DNA from: Anaerovirgula multivorans
GTDB taxonomy: Bacteria > Bacillota > Clostridia > Peptostreptococcales > Natronincolaceae
Length of the DNA stretch: 64,000 nucleotides
Direction of reading: 5' to 3'
Assembly (NCBI RefSeq): GCF_900188145.1
Contig: NZ_FZOJ01000009.1
Location: 62,001 to 126,000 of the forward strand
The position numbers and the translations under genes were made by a program. This document shows, piece by piece, positions 43,071 through 52,207 of the stretch; the stretch's first letter is position 1; every line of letters begins with the position of its first letter. The notes beneath the pieces are model-generated. The model had not been told where the DNA came from. It was given only the letters and a program-made list of their open reading frames with translations, and did not search any database.

Positions 43071-43778
43071 ATGTTTTCAAAAATAAATTTGTTTTTTATC
43101 GTTGTAGGGTTAGTAGGAATCCTTGTGATGGGGTGTACTTCTGGAGACGGTGGTTTAATCAATAATCTAGGTGAACTAGGTGATAAAGTAGCTACTGTTA
43201 ATGGGGTAGATATTGGTATAGAGGTGTTTCAAGATAGTGTTGAAAGAATGCTTTTAAATTATGAACAACAAGGATTTGATTTAGAAGAAGAAGGAGAAGC
43301 ATTCTTAGAACAAATACAACAGCAAGCTATCAATAGCTTAGTTCAAGAAGAAGTACTGCTACAGTCAGCGGGGCAAAAGGGGTATGAAGCTCCAGAGGAA
43401 ATGGTAGAAGAAGAGTTTGCACAAGTAAAAGGGCAGTTTCAGACGGAAGAAGAGTTTCAAGCAGCCCTAGAAGCCAGCGGATTTACAGAGAATGAATTCA
43501 AAACAGCACTGGCTAATGACATAAAAATTACACAGTTTATAGATGGTGAAATAGAAGAAGTACTTGTAGAAGAAGATGAAGTGAAGGAAATGTATGAACA
43601 ATATAAGGAGTCATTAGAGACACAGTTGGAGGAGACAGAAGAAGCTCAAGAAATCCCAACCTTTGAGGAAGTAAAAAATCAGTTAGAAGCGGAAATTAAA
43701 CAAGGGAAAGAGCAAGAGCAAGTAGGACAGATAGTAGAAAGATTAATGGAAAACAGTGAAATTGAAATATTTATATAA
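43071..43778 (+). CDS. SurA N-terminal-like lipoprotein (copy A)
   Basis: A 235-residue lipoprotein. Signal peptide with lipobox VMGC (cysteine at residue 22), then a SurA-N-like segment (DKVATVNGVDIGIEVFQDSV; AINSLVQEEVLLQSAGQKG). A very acidic helical body (EEMVEEEFAQVKGQF) follows. No PPIase domain is present, so it is a chaperone-like SurA_N-only protein facing the outside. GGAAGGAG lies upstream of the ATG. A second gene differing in one residue (Ile to Thr) lies at 51227-51934. Confidence 0.87.
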   Translation: MFSKINLFFIVVGLVGILVMGCTSGDGGLINNLGELGDKVATVNGVDIGIEVFQDSVERMLLNYEQQGFDLEEEGEAFLEQIQQQAINSLVQEEVLLQSAGQKGYEAPEEMVEEEFAQVKGQFQTEEEFQAALEASGFTENEFKTALANDIKITQFIDGEIEEVLVEEDEVKEMYEQYKESLETQLEETEEAQEIPTFEEVKNQLEAEIKQGKEQEQVGQIVERLMENSEIEIFI

Positions 43779-43887
43779 AAAATAGGGGTTGTAGGGGATG
43801 AAATCCCCTGCCCGCCTTCAGGAAGGTGCTCAGACAGCTTTGCTGTCGTCGAAAGAAACCTAGCGTTTCCTAGCGAAAGCATCGAAG

Positions 43888-44051
43888 ATGTTTTTTTTAG
43901 ATGAGCCAATTGAATGGGATAACTTTAACACAGGAATAGATTCAATATCCTGAGTCGTTTATTACATGTAGGTTTTGAACTATGCCCAGCTGATGTCCCA
44001 TGGGAAAAAATCTCTGTATTTTTTAAGTATAGAAGCAATACGCTATTGTAA
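43888..44051 (+). pseudogene. Decayed frame within repeat copy A
   Basis: A frame from ATG 43888 reads MFFLDEPIEWDNFNTG then IDSIS and a stop. After a shift of two bases it continues SRLLHVGFELCPADVPWEK up to TAA. It looks like a small gene broken by a frameshift. I do not recognise the family. The same break is in copy B, so it predates the duplication. Confidence 0.4.
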
Positions 44052-44151
44052 AGGGGTATTCCTTTGGGGAACGTTGCAAACACGAGACCGTTCTACGAAA
44101 TGGGAAGTAAAGGCCGCGTGTCCATGCGCGGATTAAAGCAAGGAGGTGCTT

Positions 44152-44420
44152 ATAGATAAATTACCAATTAAAAAGGATAGTTTTATTATTCGCAAAATGA
44201 ATAGAGAAGACCTCGACTTTCGTGCGGACTGGCCTAGTTACCCTCCACCGTATGAAATGTTTGATGCATCGTTTAAAAATGGTATTTAATGAAACCGCAC
44301 ATTTAGTAGAGCTGACCCAGAGATAGCAATATCCACGATCTGCTAACAATATGTTTGGCGAGGGTGCTTTGAGGGCATGTATCAAGAGTTTTTTATAATT
44401 TATGGGAAAAAACAAGAAGA
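44152..44420 (+). pseudogene. GNAT acetyltransferase remnant without start codon
   Basis: An AAGGAGGTG site is followed by ATA where ATG would be expected (44152). The frame then reads FIIRKMNREDLDFRADWPSY and PPPYEMFDASFKNG, characteristic of one GNAT subfamily, and stops at TAA 44287-44289. A later frame (ADPEIAISTI, then a stop) resembles its next motif. Lost start, stops and missing centre mark a dead gene. Confidence 0.6.
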
Positions 44421-44445
44421 AACAAGAAGAAACAAGAAGAAACAA
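44411..44445. repeat. 10-bp tandem repeat
   Basis: AACAAGAAGA is repeated three times without mismatch, plus AACAA, in non-coding DNA after the GNAT remnant. Too short and without spacers to be a CRISPR array. Confidence 0.8.
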
Positions 44446-44508
44446 ATAGGGTTTAATTAACTATTTACTTGGCATCATCTGCAAGTAATGAAAAGGGAGA
44501 CATTATAA

Positions 44509-45219
44509 ATGAAGAAAAATAAAATAATTGCAAGTATTGTAATGTTGTTAGCTATATTTATAGCATACCAATTATATCATGCTGAATATAACATAAGAGA
44601 TAATGATGTTGACATAGAAAAAGCTATTATGGAGTTCACTACCCCTTTTGGAAGCAATCGTGGTGTTAAAAATCCAGTTATCATAGGCAGAACAAAGGTG
44701 GATAATAAGCTTTTAGTTTTTTATGGTGACAGAGATGTAGAAGGTCTTTTTGGTTTCACTCCATTGCATAGAGGTATAAATGGCAAATACCAGATAAGAA
44801 GTACTAATTATGGGGGTGGCAATTTTTATATTGTCGGTTATGGTTTTACAACTTCAAAAGGTAATTATATAGCCGTTGGAGGCAGCGGTTATAGCGATAA
44901 AATAGTATCGTATAAGGCTTATCCAATATTTACAATAGATGATACATTAGAATTGCTTAATGACAATGTTGAAGGTAATGCTTTTTTAAATATATATGAA
45001 GTGGATAATGAACAGCACTTTCCAACTGTAAAAATATTTGATGCTAATGGAATAGATATATCTAGAGAACTATGGAATGATTTTAGTGATGTTCCTAGTG
45101 GCGGGGTTGGAAAAGCAGAATTATTTATGCTTAATGTACTTATATTTATTATTCTAGCTATAGGGTTCACCATTTCAAAGTATTTTTGGACATTTGAACA
45201 ATCAAAAGAAGACATATAG
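44509..45219 (+). CDS. Exported/membrane protein of unknown function
   Basis: A 236-residue protein with an N-terminal membrane helix (IIASIVMLLAIFIAYQLY), a beta-rich outside domain (GFTPLHRGINGKYQIRST, GYGFTTSKGNYIAVGG) and a C-terminal helix (MLNVLIFIILAIGFTISKYF). AAAGGGAG lies before the ATG. It lies 41 nt before the next gene, probably in one transcript. No family recognised. Confidence 0.7.
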   Translation: MKKNKIIASIVMLLAIFIAYQLYHAEYNIRDNDVDIEKAIMEFTTPFGSNRGVKNPVIIGRTKVDNKLLVFYGDRDVEGLFGFTPLHRGINGKYQIRSTNYGGGNFYIVGYGFTTSKGNYIAVGGSGYSDKIVSYKAYPIFTIDDTLELLNDNVEGNAFLNIYEVDNEQHFPTVKIFDANGIDISRELWNDFSDVPSGGVGKAELFMLNVLIFIILAIGFTISKYFWTFEQSKEDI

Positions 45220-45260
45220 ATTTTATAAAGATATTATATAATAAATTAGGGGTGATAAAA

Positions 45261-46760
45261 ATGGAGTTAAAATCAAAAAAATTGGTAGTATTTATTGTAA
45301 TTGTAAGTATGTTCACAATGCTCTCTGGTTCATATGCAGAAGAGAACAATGCTGAAGTAGAAATTGATAAGGCATTGTGGTATGAAGCCATTACCAATGT
45401 TGAAGCAGCTGAAAAAGAAAAAGCACTTGTTGAGTGGGAGCTTTTATCGCAGGAAGAAAAATATAATAAATTGTATAAGGATTATATTGAGATATTGATG
45501 ATTTATTATAAAGAAGCTATAATCTTAAAAAATAGTCTTTCAGATTCTTCTGGCGAAAGTATTACAGGTAAATGTTACAGTCTTATGACTAAAATTAGTT
45601 CAATGTCAGCTGAGGCATCTAATCTTGCAACGGAAAGTAAATATGCATATAGTAAGGAGCACTTGGTAACCAGCTTTGTAAGCCTAAAGAAATTTGTGAA
45701 TTACCTTGACACCTATGATTTATATATCGCTACTAATGATACAAAATCTGCTAATGATGTAGTAAAGCATATTGAAGAAGAATCAAAAATATTTATTGAA
45801 GCCTTTAGTAAAGCATATAATTACTATGTAATAACTCAAACTGGGGAAGTTATTACTAATTCACTTAATCAAACAGAAGATACTTTCTACAAGAAATTAA
45901 AAGCAAATTTGGATCTTATTAAAGCCTCGTACGATATGCTAGAGGAAGCTCATGAACTTATTAAGGATAAGAAAAATGGAGCTGAGTTAATTAAAAAAGT
46001 TGAAAAAAATAATTCTAGTGTAAGTTTTTCTAATGTAAAAACCTTAGAAAATAAACAGACAATAGTAAAAGTTAATAATATAGTTGAACTGCTAAAAAAA
46101 GCTACAAAAGAATTAGAATATTATTCATTTGATGTTATGACTGAAGGAAAAGGTAATGATAGCAAATATATCTCAATATTAAAGGAATTAAAGACTGAAC
46201 TAGATGATATAAACAATGATTTTAAAGCTATTGAAGCTAAGGTAAATAGCATAGCTGGTAATGTCTCAGAAAAAGTAGCGGAGATAGAAAATGAGGATTT
46301 AAAAAAAGCTCAGGAAAATGGTTATTCTTCAGTTGAAGAATATAATGCTGCTTTAAGGAAACAAGAAGAACTTGAACATTTAGATAAAATTCTAAAAGAG
46401 TACGAAAAATTATGTGAAGAAAAGGAACAACTTCAAAGAGAATATCAAGAAATGCTAAGGGCTATTCATGAACAATGGCTTAATGAGAGGATTGATTTCA
46501 GTAAAGGACAAAATGGTCAAAATCATGATAAAAATTTCTACATGGGAAAAGTAAAAGAAGGTCTAGCTGATGTATATTGGCTTGATGATTACTTGGCTTC
46601 ACTTATGTACAAATATCAGTCTGAAGCATATGATGAAATGTGGAAAATAGCAAATAAATCAGGAGTAAATTTGAAACTACTACAGGAATTATATGATGAA
46701 TACCCAAATGATTTTATGACTATAGTATTACTATATGAAGTGCAAAGTTCATTTAAATAG
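45261..46760 (+). CDS. Secreted coiled-coil protein of unknown function
   Basis: A 499-residue protein with a signal peptide (LVVFIVIVSMFTMLSGSYAE, cleaved near Ala-Glu) and long helical, Lys/Glu-rich stretches (EELEHLDKILKEYEKLCEEK; KEQLQREYQEMLRAIHEQW) typical of coiled coils. I chose ATG 45261 behind GGGGTGAT. No enzyme motif is seen. It pairs with the exported protein before it. Confidence 0.72.
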   Translation: MELKSKKLVVFIVIVSMFTMLSGSYAEENNAEVEIDKALWYEAITNVEAAEKEKALVEWELLSQEEKYNKLYKDYIEILMIYYKEAIILKNSLSDSSGESITGKCYSLMTKISSMSAEASNLATESKYAYSKEHLVTSFVSLKKFVNYLDTYDLYIATNDTKSANDVVKHIEEESKIFIEAFSKAYNYYVITQTGEVITNSLNQTEDTFYKKLKANLDLIKASYDMLEEAHELIKDKKNGAELIKKVEKNNSSVSFSNVKTLENKQTIVKVNNIVELLKKATKELEYYSFDVMTEGKGNDSKYISILKELKTELDDINNDFKAIEAKVNSIAGNVSEKVAEIENEDLKKAQENGYSSVEEYNAALRKQEELEHLDKILKEYEKLCEEKEQLQREYQEMLRAIHEQWLNERIDFSKGQNGQNHDKNFYMGKVKEGLADVYWLDDYLASLMYKYQSEAYDEMWKIANKSGVNLKLLQELYDEYPNDFMTIVLLYEVQSSFK

Positions 46761-46813
46761 TAAAAGAACCCTCAATATAGGAGGACGCTGAAAAGGTGCC
46801 CTCCTATCATTAG

Positions 46814-46854
46814 AAAAAGGTCGTAGGTATAACAAAATAACCTGCGACCTTTTT
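46814..46854 (+). terminator. Terminator after the coiled-coil gene
   Basis: AAAAAGGTCGTAGGT pairs with ACCTGCGACCTTTTT (one G-U pair). A weaker stem ATAGGAGG/CCTCCTAT precedes it at about 46776-46808. Confidence 0.88.
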
Positions 46855-46934
46855 AACGTTAAAATGCTAAAAACGCTGATTTTACAAGCGTAATTCAAAG
46901 CTTCAAATAGAAAGAAGCAAATTTCGATCTCTGA

Positions 46935-47444
46935 TCATATACTTTGCACACAAGATAAATCCAGTGATTCACCATGAATGAATTCCTTGCACAATAATGC
47001 CCTTATATACCCTCTGTCAGAAGTGGTTGAATGAATATAAAAGCCCAGATTATTATAAAAGTGAATAAGGGCTGTCACCTTTGATGCAGTATGGAGGGTT
47101 ACGGCTTTAATATTTGCTTTTATAAGAGCATCCTCCACTCCTAGAAAAAGGGCTTTGCCTATACCATTGTTTTGAATGGTTGGATTAACACCAAAACGAC
47201 TAATATATGCAATGTTTCCTGGCATTATTTCGTAACGTATGGAACCAATGGCTTCGTTGTTTAAACATGCAATCAGTATGTTTTTATTGGCAAGCTCATC
47301 CTTTATTATTTCTTCCGTCTCTTTAAGGGCAGAGACCCTCTGGGGAAGACCAAGGTTTAGGGCATACTTATTAAAGGCCTTTCTTGTTATATTATATATA
47401 TCTTTGATATCTGAAATATCAGCTTTTCTAATTATCATATCCAT
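46935..47444 (-). CDS. GNAT family N-acetyltransferase
   Basis: A 169-residue GNAT starting MIIRKADISDIKDIYNITRK after MD. The acetyl-CoA motif is FGVNPTIQNNGIGKALFLG and HTASKVTALIHFYNNLGFYI follows. GGAGTAAC lies before the ATG on the minus strand. It converges with the coiled-coil gene. Substrate unknown. Confidence 0.85.
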   Translation of the reverse strand: MDMIIRKADISDIKDIYNITRKAFNKYALNLGLPQRVSALKETEEIIKDELANKNILIACLNNEAIGSIRYEIMPGNIAYISRFGVNPTIQNNGIGKALFLGVEDALIKANIKAVTLHTASKVTALIHFYNNLGFYIHSTTSDRGYIRALLCKEFIHGESLDLSCVQSI

Positions 47445-47908
47445 ATATTGTTACTCCAAATTATTATTTTTTCCATACATATACGCCAGCTAAAGGTCTT
47501 TTCTGCCTGTATTATCATATGGGTGGCTCCATTATCATAATCGAAGGAAACCAGTGTAGGAACACTAAATGCCACCTTACATTTTATAATTATACATTAA
47601 TAGGTATTAATATGCAATATTTTATTTATAAATTTCATCTATAAATATCATTTAAAATTCCACCATAAACGAAGAGGCGGAAAATCAATGAAAGTAAAAT
47701 AAGATAGCTCAATTTTGATAAAAATAACCTAAAGTAGTAAACAGCAGGGAGAATTCTTATGAATACAAAAAACAACAAAAACGATAACAAAGTACTAATA
47801 AGTCTACAAATTTAAAGAAAAAAATGAAAAGGCTACTAATATTGATACCACTAAAGAGGCTTTTCTTACTCGTCAATTAGGCAGTCTCATCACTTAATAA
47901 CAAAACAA

Positions 47909-48145
47909 GGTGATTCATGCTATCTTTATTATGACCTAATAGACGGGAGTGATTTAACTTATAGAGGTAGAAGTTATACACAATATACTCGTGCTCAATA
48001 TAGAAGAGATGAAGGTTATGCATTTGAGCTTGATTACAGATCAGGAACACTGTTTATCAGATTAGAGGAACTATCCAAAATGCTACTTATTATGGTGATG
48101 GTAATGTTATACTTAGGAATTGATATTGGGAAGTCACTCTTGTAG
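47909..48145 (+). pseudogene. Open fragment of an unknown gene
   Basis: A 78-codon frame without a nearby start reads GDSCYLYYDLIDGSDLTYRG, RSYTQYTRAQYRRDEGYAFE and LDYRSGTLFIRLEE, with a coherent amino acid use. Upstream, ribosome-site-like and start-like sequences around 47752-47870 lie in other frames with stops. It appears to be a decayed gene. The wider stretch 47445-48700 has no intact gene I can support. Confidence 0.35.
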
Positions 48146-48301
48146 CTTCTTTAATTGATGAAAAAGGTAAAATTGAATTTAGTTGCAACTCTCTTAAATA
48201 TCTTACTAACTTATAATATAAGTCGTACCCTTGACTCCAACCCTTTGATTCCTATAACTATATCAAATCATAACATAATTGTAAAAAACATACAATTGAA
48301 C

Positions 48302-48378
48302 TGTAATGAAATGGGATTAAGATGTAATGAAAAAGTTTTATATCCCATTTCATTACATTTCACTCCCATTTCGTTACA
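48302..48378. repeat. Cluster of inverted TGTAATGAAATGGGA units
   Basis: TGTAATGAAATGGGA at 48302-48316 is the perfect complement of 48343-48357. A partial direct copy (TGTAATGAAA) is at 48323-48332, and a one-mismatch inverted copy at 48364-48378. The units can form two alternative stems. No gene covers them with confidence. Confidence 0.6.
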
Positions 48379-48492
48379 ATTATATTGAATAATGGAAATT
48401 TTATGATATGGTAAGGGTGTCTTTAATTACAAGATATGTTTACTAATCGAAAAGACAAAGTTTAAAAATATATTCGAGAGGGGTGAGATTTT

Positions 48493-48669
48493 ATGGACAA
48501 GGTTTCTAGAGATTCTCCAAAAAAGTGACTGAAAAGATATCTGCAATAGCCCTTGTGAAGCATATACAGATAATTATCTAGCAGTCACTATAGTATTATT
48601 TTAGCATTAAAATTATTACAAAGAAACATATGTGAAGAATTTGAGGATAGACTTGACTTTCAAGTGTAA
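48493..48669 (+). pseudogene. Decayed small gene
   Basis: Behind GAGAGGGGTGAG, the frame MDKVSRDSPKK stops. Shifted frames continue VTEKISAIALVKHIQ and then ALKLLQRNICEEFEDRLDFQ to a TAA at 48667. The joined product would be a 60-residue helical protein with at least two frameshifts. Not recognised. Confidence 0.35.
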
Positions 48670-48700
48670 AAATATTACCAGTAAATAGGAGGAAAACCCA

Positions 48701-49309
48701 ATGAAAAAAGTTTTATGTTTTATAATATTTGCTTTATTGATAATGCCAACATCTGTAGCTTTTGCAGAAGCTTCACCAGAAGCTATTATTGAAATTGATC
48801 AAATTGAAATGCTGTTTGATGCTATGATTAATGAAGCAAATAATGCGAACATTGAGCTATGTTCCGATCAATACATTGAAATTCCAGTTAGTATAGGAGA
48901 CTTAAGTGGAGTTGTTATTATTGAAGATAAAGCTATAGAAGATGAATTTACATTAAGTGGAACTGATTATCATGATATTGTAGATGGAGATAGAGTGAAT
49001 ACTACAACATTAAAAGCTGATAAACTATTAGGAGGAGAAATGATTTTGAGAGTCTACTACACTGCATCTAATGAAGTTACTCACTTAAATGCTACCAGCA
49101 CATCAGAAGATTTTTCTCCACCTGTAGGGTATACCAACGACGGCACCTCGAGTTGGGTGCATAAAAATCAAGAAACAATTATTGGAGGAACCGGCTCTTA
49201 CACTATGAAGGCACTTGGAGCCTATCCACTGACAATAAAGGTTAAAACTGAAATATCACTAACAAGCACTCCAGGTACGATACAAGTTAATTATTGGAAA
49301 GAGGTCTAA
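48701..49309 (+). CDS. Secreted protein of unknown function
   Basis: A 202-residue protein with a clear signal peptide (MKKVLCFIIFALLIMPTSVA, then FAEAS). A mature beta-rich part follows (YIEIPVSIGDLSGVVII; SLTSTPGTIQVNYWKEV). TAGGAGGAAA lies before the ATG. The next small membrane gene begins 1 nt after its stop, so they are co-expressed. Family unknown. Confidence 0.72.
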   Translation: MKKVLCFIIFALLIMPTSVAFAEASPEAIIEIDQIEMLFDAMINEANNANIELCSDQYIEIPVSIGDLSGVVIIEDKAIEDEFTLSGTDYHDIVDGDRVNTTTLKADKLLGGEMILRVYYTASNEVTHLNATSTSEDFSPPVGYTNDGTSSWVHKNQETIIGGTGSYTMKALGAYPLTIKVKTEISLTSTPGTIQVNYWKEV

Positions 49310-49310
49310 A

Positions 49311-49463
49311 ATGATAGATTTTTTACCTTCTGCTTATTTATTCTTAGGATTATTAATAATAGTAGGGATTATGCTTATTTTCTTGAAAATAAATAATTCA
49401 GTAAATAAATTGACTACAACATTAGAAAAACTACTAGTGTTTTTGGAGAAAAATAGGAGTTAA
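49311..49463 (+). CDS. Small single-helix membrane protein
   Basis: A 50-residue protein: a membrane helix (AYLFLGLLIIVGIMLIFLKI) followed by an amphipathic helix (VNKLTTTLEKLLVFLEKN). GAGGT lies 7 nt before the ATG, inside the end of the preceding secreted-protein gene. Size and layout recall small holin-like or DUF4083-like proteins, but no family is sure. Confidence 0.6.
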   Translation: MIDFLPSAYLFLGLLIIVGIMLIFLKINNSVNKLTTTLEKLLVFLEKNRS

Positions 49464-49513
49464 GTTTATTAATACAATATTAAAGAAGTAAATTTTTTGT
49501 ACTATAAAGTGTG

Positions 49514-49557
49514 AGGGGCTGTCTAAAATGATTTAGTTGAAATGACAGCTCCTTTTT
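49514..49557 (+). terminator. Terminator after the secreted-protein pair
   Basis: AGGGGCTGTC pairs with GACAGCTCCT (one G-U pair), followed by TTTTT. A related GGCAGCTCCTTTTT recurs about 50 bp later. Confidence 0.75.
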
Positions 49558-49725
49558 ATCTTTCTGAAAAACTGAGCAAAACAAATATCGTTGAAGAAGG
49601 CAGCTCCTTTTTCATGAGAACAGAGATGTATCAAGGCAGACTGTGTGTAAAGTCTCCATTAAATCACCTTGAAAATCAGTGCGAAAAATATTTACCTTTC
49701 TGTACTGGGGAGCAATAAAGAAAAA

Positions 49726-49754
49726 TTGCATTACATTACTATTTATGCTAAAAT
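49726..49754 (+). promoter_or_regulatory. Promoter upstream of the ABC-F leader
   Basis: TTGCAT (49726-49731), a 17-nt spacer and TAAAAT (49749-49754) form a good sigma-A promoter about 520 bp before the ABC-F gene. An AGGAGG site and a 20-codon frame (MKKYVSNVPADGRGLSSSND, 49798-49860) follow. Confidence 0.65.
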
Positions 49755-49797
49755 ATGTATAGAATAAAAGTACAGCCAGTACAGGAGGATTATACTA

Positions 49798-50234
49798 TGA
49801 AAAAGTATGTTTCAAATGTGCCGGCAGATGGTCGTGGCCTGAGCTCCAGCAATGATTGATGCTTATATAATCGGTGAGCGTTGTCCGGAGCTAAAGCCAG
49901 TAGTAGCCGATGCCGAAATTAAAAGTAAAAGGATTTCAGCCTTGTTTGTACAAACATATAAACATTGCTTTTTTCTGTTGGGAAAATATTATCCCCAATG
50001 GTCTTTTTGAGTACTTTTTATTCCGCGTCGTACTGGCAGTTAAATATATCATATTGATGTATTTGACGTTTTTGATGCTGATATTTATGCTATCCTCTTT
50101 TGGGGTATGTATGGTATTTGTTGTAAATTAAGCTGTGGACAATGTCACTGTCCGCGGCTTTTTGTACTATTTGCGCATTTGGAAAATCATCTCCCTATGC
50201 ACTAATTAGGGCCGCGGTATGCTACGGTCTTTTA
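49798..50234 (+). promoter_or_regulatory. Attenuator-like leader of the ABC-F gene
   Basis: The leader holds a 20-codon frame with ribosome binding site (49798-49860), an overlapping 52-codon frame (49852-50010) and two terminator-like hairpins. The first, 50130-50163, has a 12-bp stem AAGCTGTGGACA/TGTCCGCGGCTT with T5. The second, 50208-50234, pairs AGGGCCG with CGGTCTT, then TTT. Resistance ABC-F genes are often controlled by drug-dependent readthrough of such leaders. Whether these frames are translated is inference. Base composition is higher in GC than the neighbourhood. Confidence 0.5.
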
Positions 50235-50271
50235 ATTTAGTAAATTACTGAGTATAAGGGAGGAAATGAAA

Positions 50272-51109
50272 ATGAGTTTATTAGTACTTGAGAATATAGA
50301 TAAAGAATATAGAAATCAAAGTGTTTTAAATGGTGTAAGTTTAAGAGTGGAAAGAGGAGAGCGAGTGGCGCTAATAGGTCCTAACGGCGCTGGAAAAACC
50401 ACACTGCTTAAAATTGCTATGGGACTTGAGGATAGTGATGGAGGAAGTGTAATTACAGCAAGGAATATTAAAGTGGGTTATCTCAGTCAGGATTTGAAGG
50501 AAGTTGAATCCTATGAAAAAAGCGGCGAAAGAGTCATTCATTATGAAAAGGTCTACAGGCTTGAAAGAAAGTTAAGAGAACTTAAAAAACAAAAGGCTGA
50601 GGGAAGCTATGATTCAGACGCTGCTAAATATAAGAATCTAATGGATGAGTATTCAAGACTTCTTATAAGATACGAGACTATGGATGGATATACAATTGAA
50701 ACAAAAATAAAAAAAATTCTTCTTGGTCTAGGCTTACGCCAGGAATCCTTAAGTACTCCCCTTAGTAAGCTAAGTGGGGGAGAAAAAATGCGTGTTTCAG
50801 TTGCAAGGATTCTTTTAGAGGAACCAGATTTGCTTATACTTGATGAACCTACAAATCATCTTGATATACATGCAACTGAATGGTTTGAAAGCTTTCTAAA
50901 AAAAATTTGAAGGGGGAATACTCTTTGTATCCCATGATAGATATTTTCTTGATAGAGTAGCAACAAGAATTGCAGAGCTTGAAAAGGGCAGTATTTGTAT
51001 AAGAAGCGGCAATTATTCAAACTATATTGAGCATAAAAAGCAGCTTGGCCAGTTTGTATTAAATGAACAAAAACGCTTAAGATGGACTATAAGAAATGCA
51101 AAAAAATAA
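50272..51109 (+). pseudogene. ABC-F ribosomal protection-type gene, frameshifted and truncated
   Basis: The first ATPase domain is complete: Walker A GPNGAGKTT, signature LSGGEKMRVS, Walker B LLILDEPTNHLD. At an 8-A run (50898-50905) one extra A creates TGA at 50908. In the next frame it continues GGILFVSHDRYFLDRVATRI and the start of the linker (QLGQFVLNEQKRLRW), then ends at TAA 51107 where repeat copy B begins. The second ATPase domain is absent. ATG 50272 is chosen (GGGAGG 8 nt away). Confidence 0.82.
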
Positions 51110-51226
51110 CATTAGGTAGATTTAATAAACATAATAGGGCAGCTGAATGAAATTTGAAATTTTTCTATGGTATGTTAACATAGGCACTGTATCAAAATAT
51201 AATTTTAAAGATGGAAGGAGTTTTGT

Positions 51227-51934
51227 ATGTTTTCAAAAATAAATTTGTTTTTTATCGTTGTAGGGTTAGTAGGAATCCTTGTGATGGGGTGTACTTCTGG
51301 AGACGGTGGTTTAACCAATAATCTAGGTGAACTAGGTGATAAAGTAGCTACTGTTAATGGGGTAGATATTGGTATAGAGGTGTTTCAAGATAGTGTTGAA
51401 AGAATGCTTTTAAATTATGAACAACAAGGATTTGATTTAGAAGAAGAAGGAGAAGCATTCTTAGAACAAATACAACAGCAAGCTATCAATAGCTTAGTTC
51501 AAGAAGAAGTACTGCTACAGTCAGCGGGGCAAAAGGGGTATGAAGCTCCAGAGGAAATGGTAGAAGAAGAGTTTGCACAAGTAAAAGGGCAGTTTCAGAC
51601 GGAAGAAGAGTTTCAAGCAGCCCTAGAAGCCAGCGGATTTACAGAGAATGAATTCAAAACAGCACTGGCTAATGACATAAAAATTACACAGTTTATAGAT
51701 GGTGAAATAGAAGAAGTACTTGTAGAAGAAGATGAAGTGAAGGAAATGTATGAACAATATAAGGAGTCATTAGAGACACAGTTGGAGGAGACAGAAGAAG
51801 CTCAAGAAATCCCAACCTTTGAGGAAGTAAAAAATCAGTTAGAAGCGGAAATTAAACAAGGGAAAGAGCAAGAGCAAGTAGGACAGATAGTAGAAAGATT
51901 AATGGAAAACAGTGAAATTGAAATATTTATATAA
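51227..51934 (+). CDS. SurA N-terminal-like lipoprotein (copy B)
   Basis: A 235-residue lipoprotein identical to the product at 43071-43778 except for Thr in place of Ile in GGLTNNLGEL. Signal peptide, lipobox VMGC, ribosome binding site and about 120 bp of upstream DNA are all copied, so it should be expressed like copy A. The near-identity points to a recent duplication or ongoing gene conversion. Confidence 0.87.
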   Translation: MFSKINLFFIVVGLVGILVMGCTSGDGGLTNNLGELGDKVATVNGVDIGIEVFQDSVERMLLNYEQQGFDLEEEGEAFLEQIQQQAINSLVQEEVLLQSAGQKGYEAPEEMVEEEFAQVKGQFQTEEEFQAALEASGFTENEFKTALANDIKITQFIDGEIEEVLVEEDEVKEMYEQYKESLETQLEETEEAQEIPTFEEVKNQLEAEIKQGKEQEQVGQIVERLMENSEIEIFI

Positions 51935-52043
51935 AAAATAGGGGTTGTAGGGGATGAAATCCCCTGCCCGCCTTCAGGAAGGTGCTCAGACAGCTTTGCT
52001 GTCGTCGAAAGAAACCTAGCGTTTCCTAGCGAAAGCATCGAAG

Positions 52044-52207
52044 ATGTTTTTTTTAGATGAGCCAATTGAATGGGATAACTTTAACACAGGAATAGATTCA
52101 ATATCCTGAGTCGTTTATTACATGTAGGTTTTGAACTATGCCCAGCTGATGTCCCATGGGAAAAAATCTCTGTATTTTTTAAGTATAGAAGCAATACGCT
52201 ATTGTAA
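52044..52207 (+). pseudogene. Decayed frame within repeat copy B
   Basis: The same frame as at 43888-44051 with the same stop and frameshift. It was broken before duplication. The DNA that follows (52209-52372) has no gene I can support. A hydrophobic minus-strand frame there lacks a start site. Confidence 0.4.

Larger units (their letters stand above)
42947..44052 (+). repeat. 1,106-bp direct repeat, copy A
   Basis: This segment recurs at 51103-52208 with offset 8,156. I find two mismatches by eye: 42959 A to G, and one C/T change in the lipoprotein gene. It includes the last codons of the acyltransferase, the lipoprotein gene and a decayed small frame. Because copy B also carries the acyltransferase 3' end without the rest of that gene, copy A is the likely source. 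Confidence 0.93.

Noticed and set aside
44411-44445. Possible CRISPR or VNTR
   Set aside because: Units of 10 bp without spacers and only three copies. It is a plain tandem repeat.
48155-48388. Plus-strand frame of 77 codons
   Set aside because: Its second half is the inverted repeat array, no ribosome binding site is seen, and codon use is not coherent.
49910-50131. Plus-strand hydrophobic frame of 73 codons in the ABC-F leader
   Set aside because: No ribosome binding site. It overlaps another leader frame and ends at the terminator hairpin. It is kept only as part of the leader.
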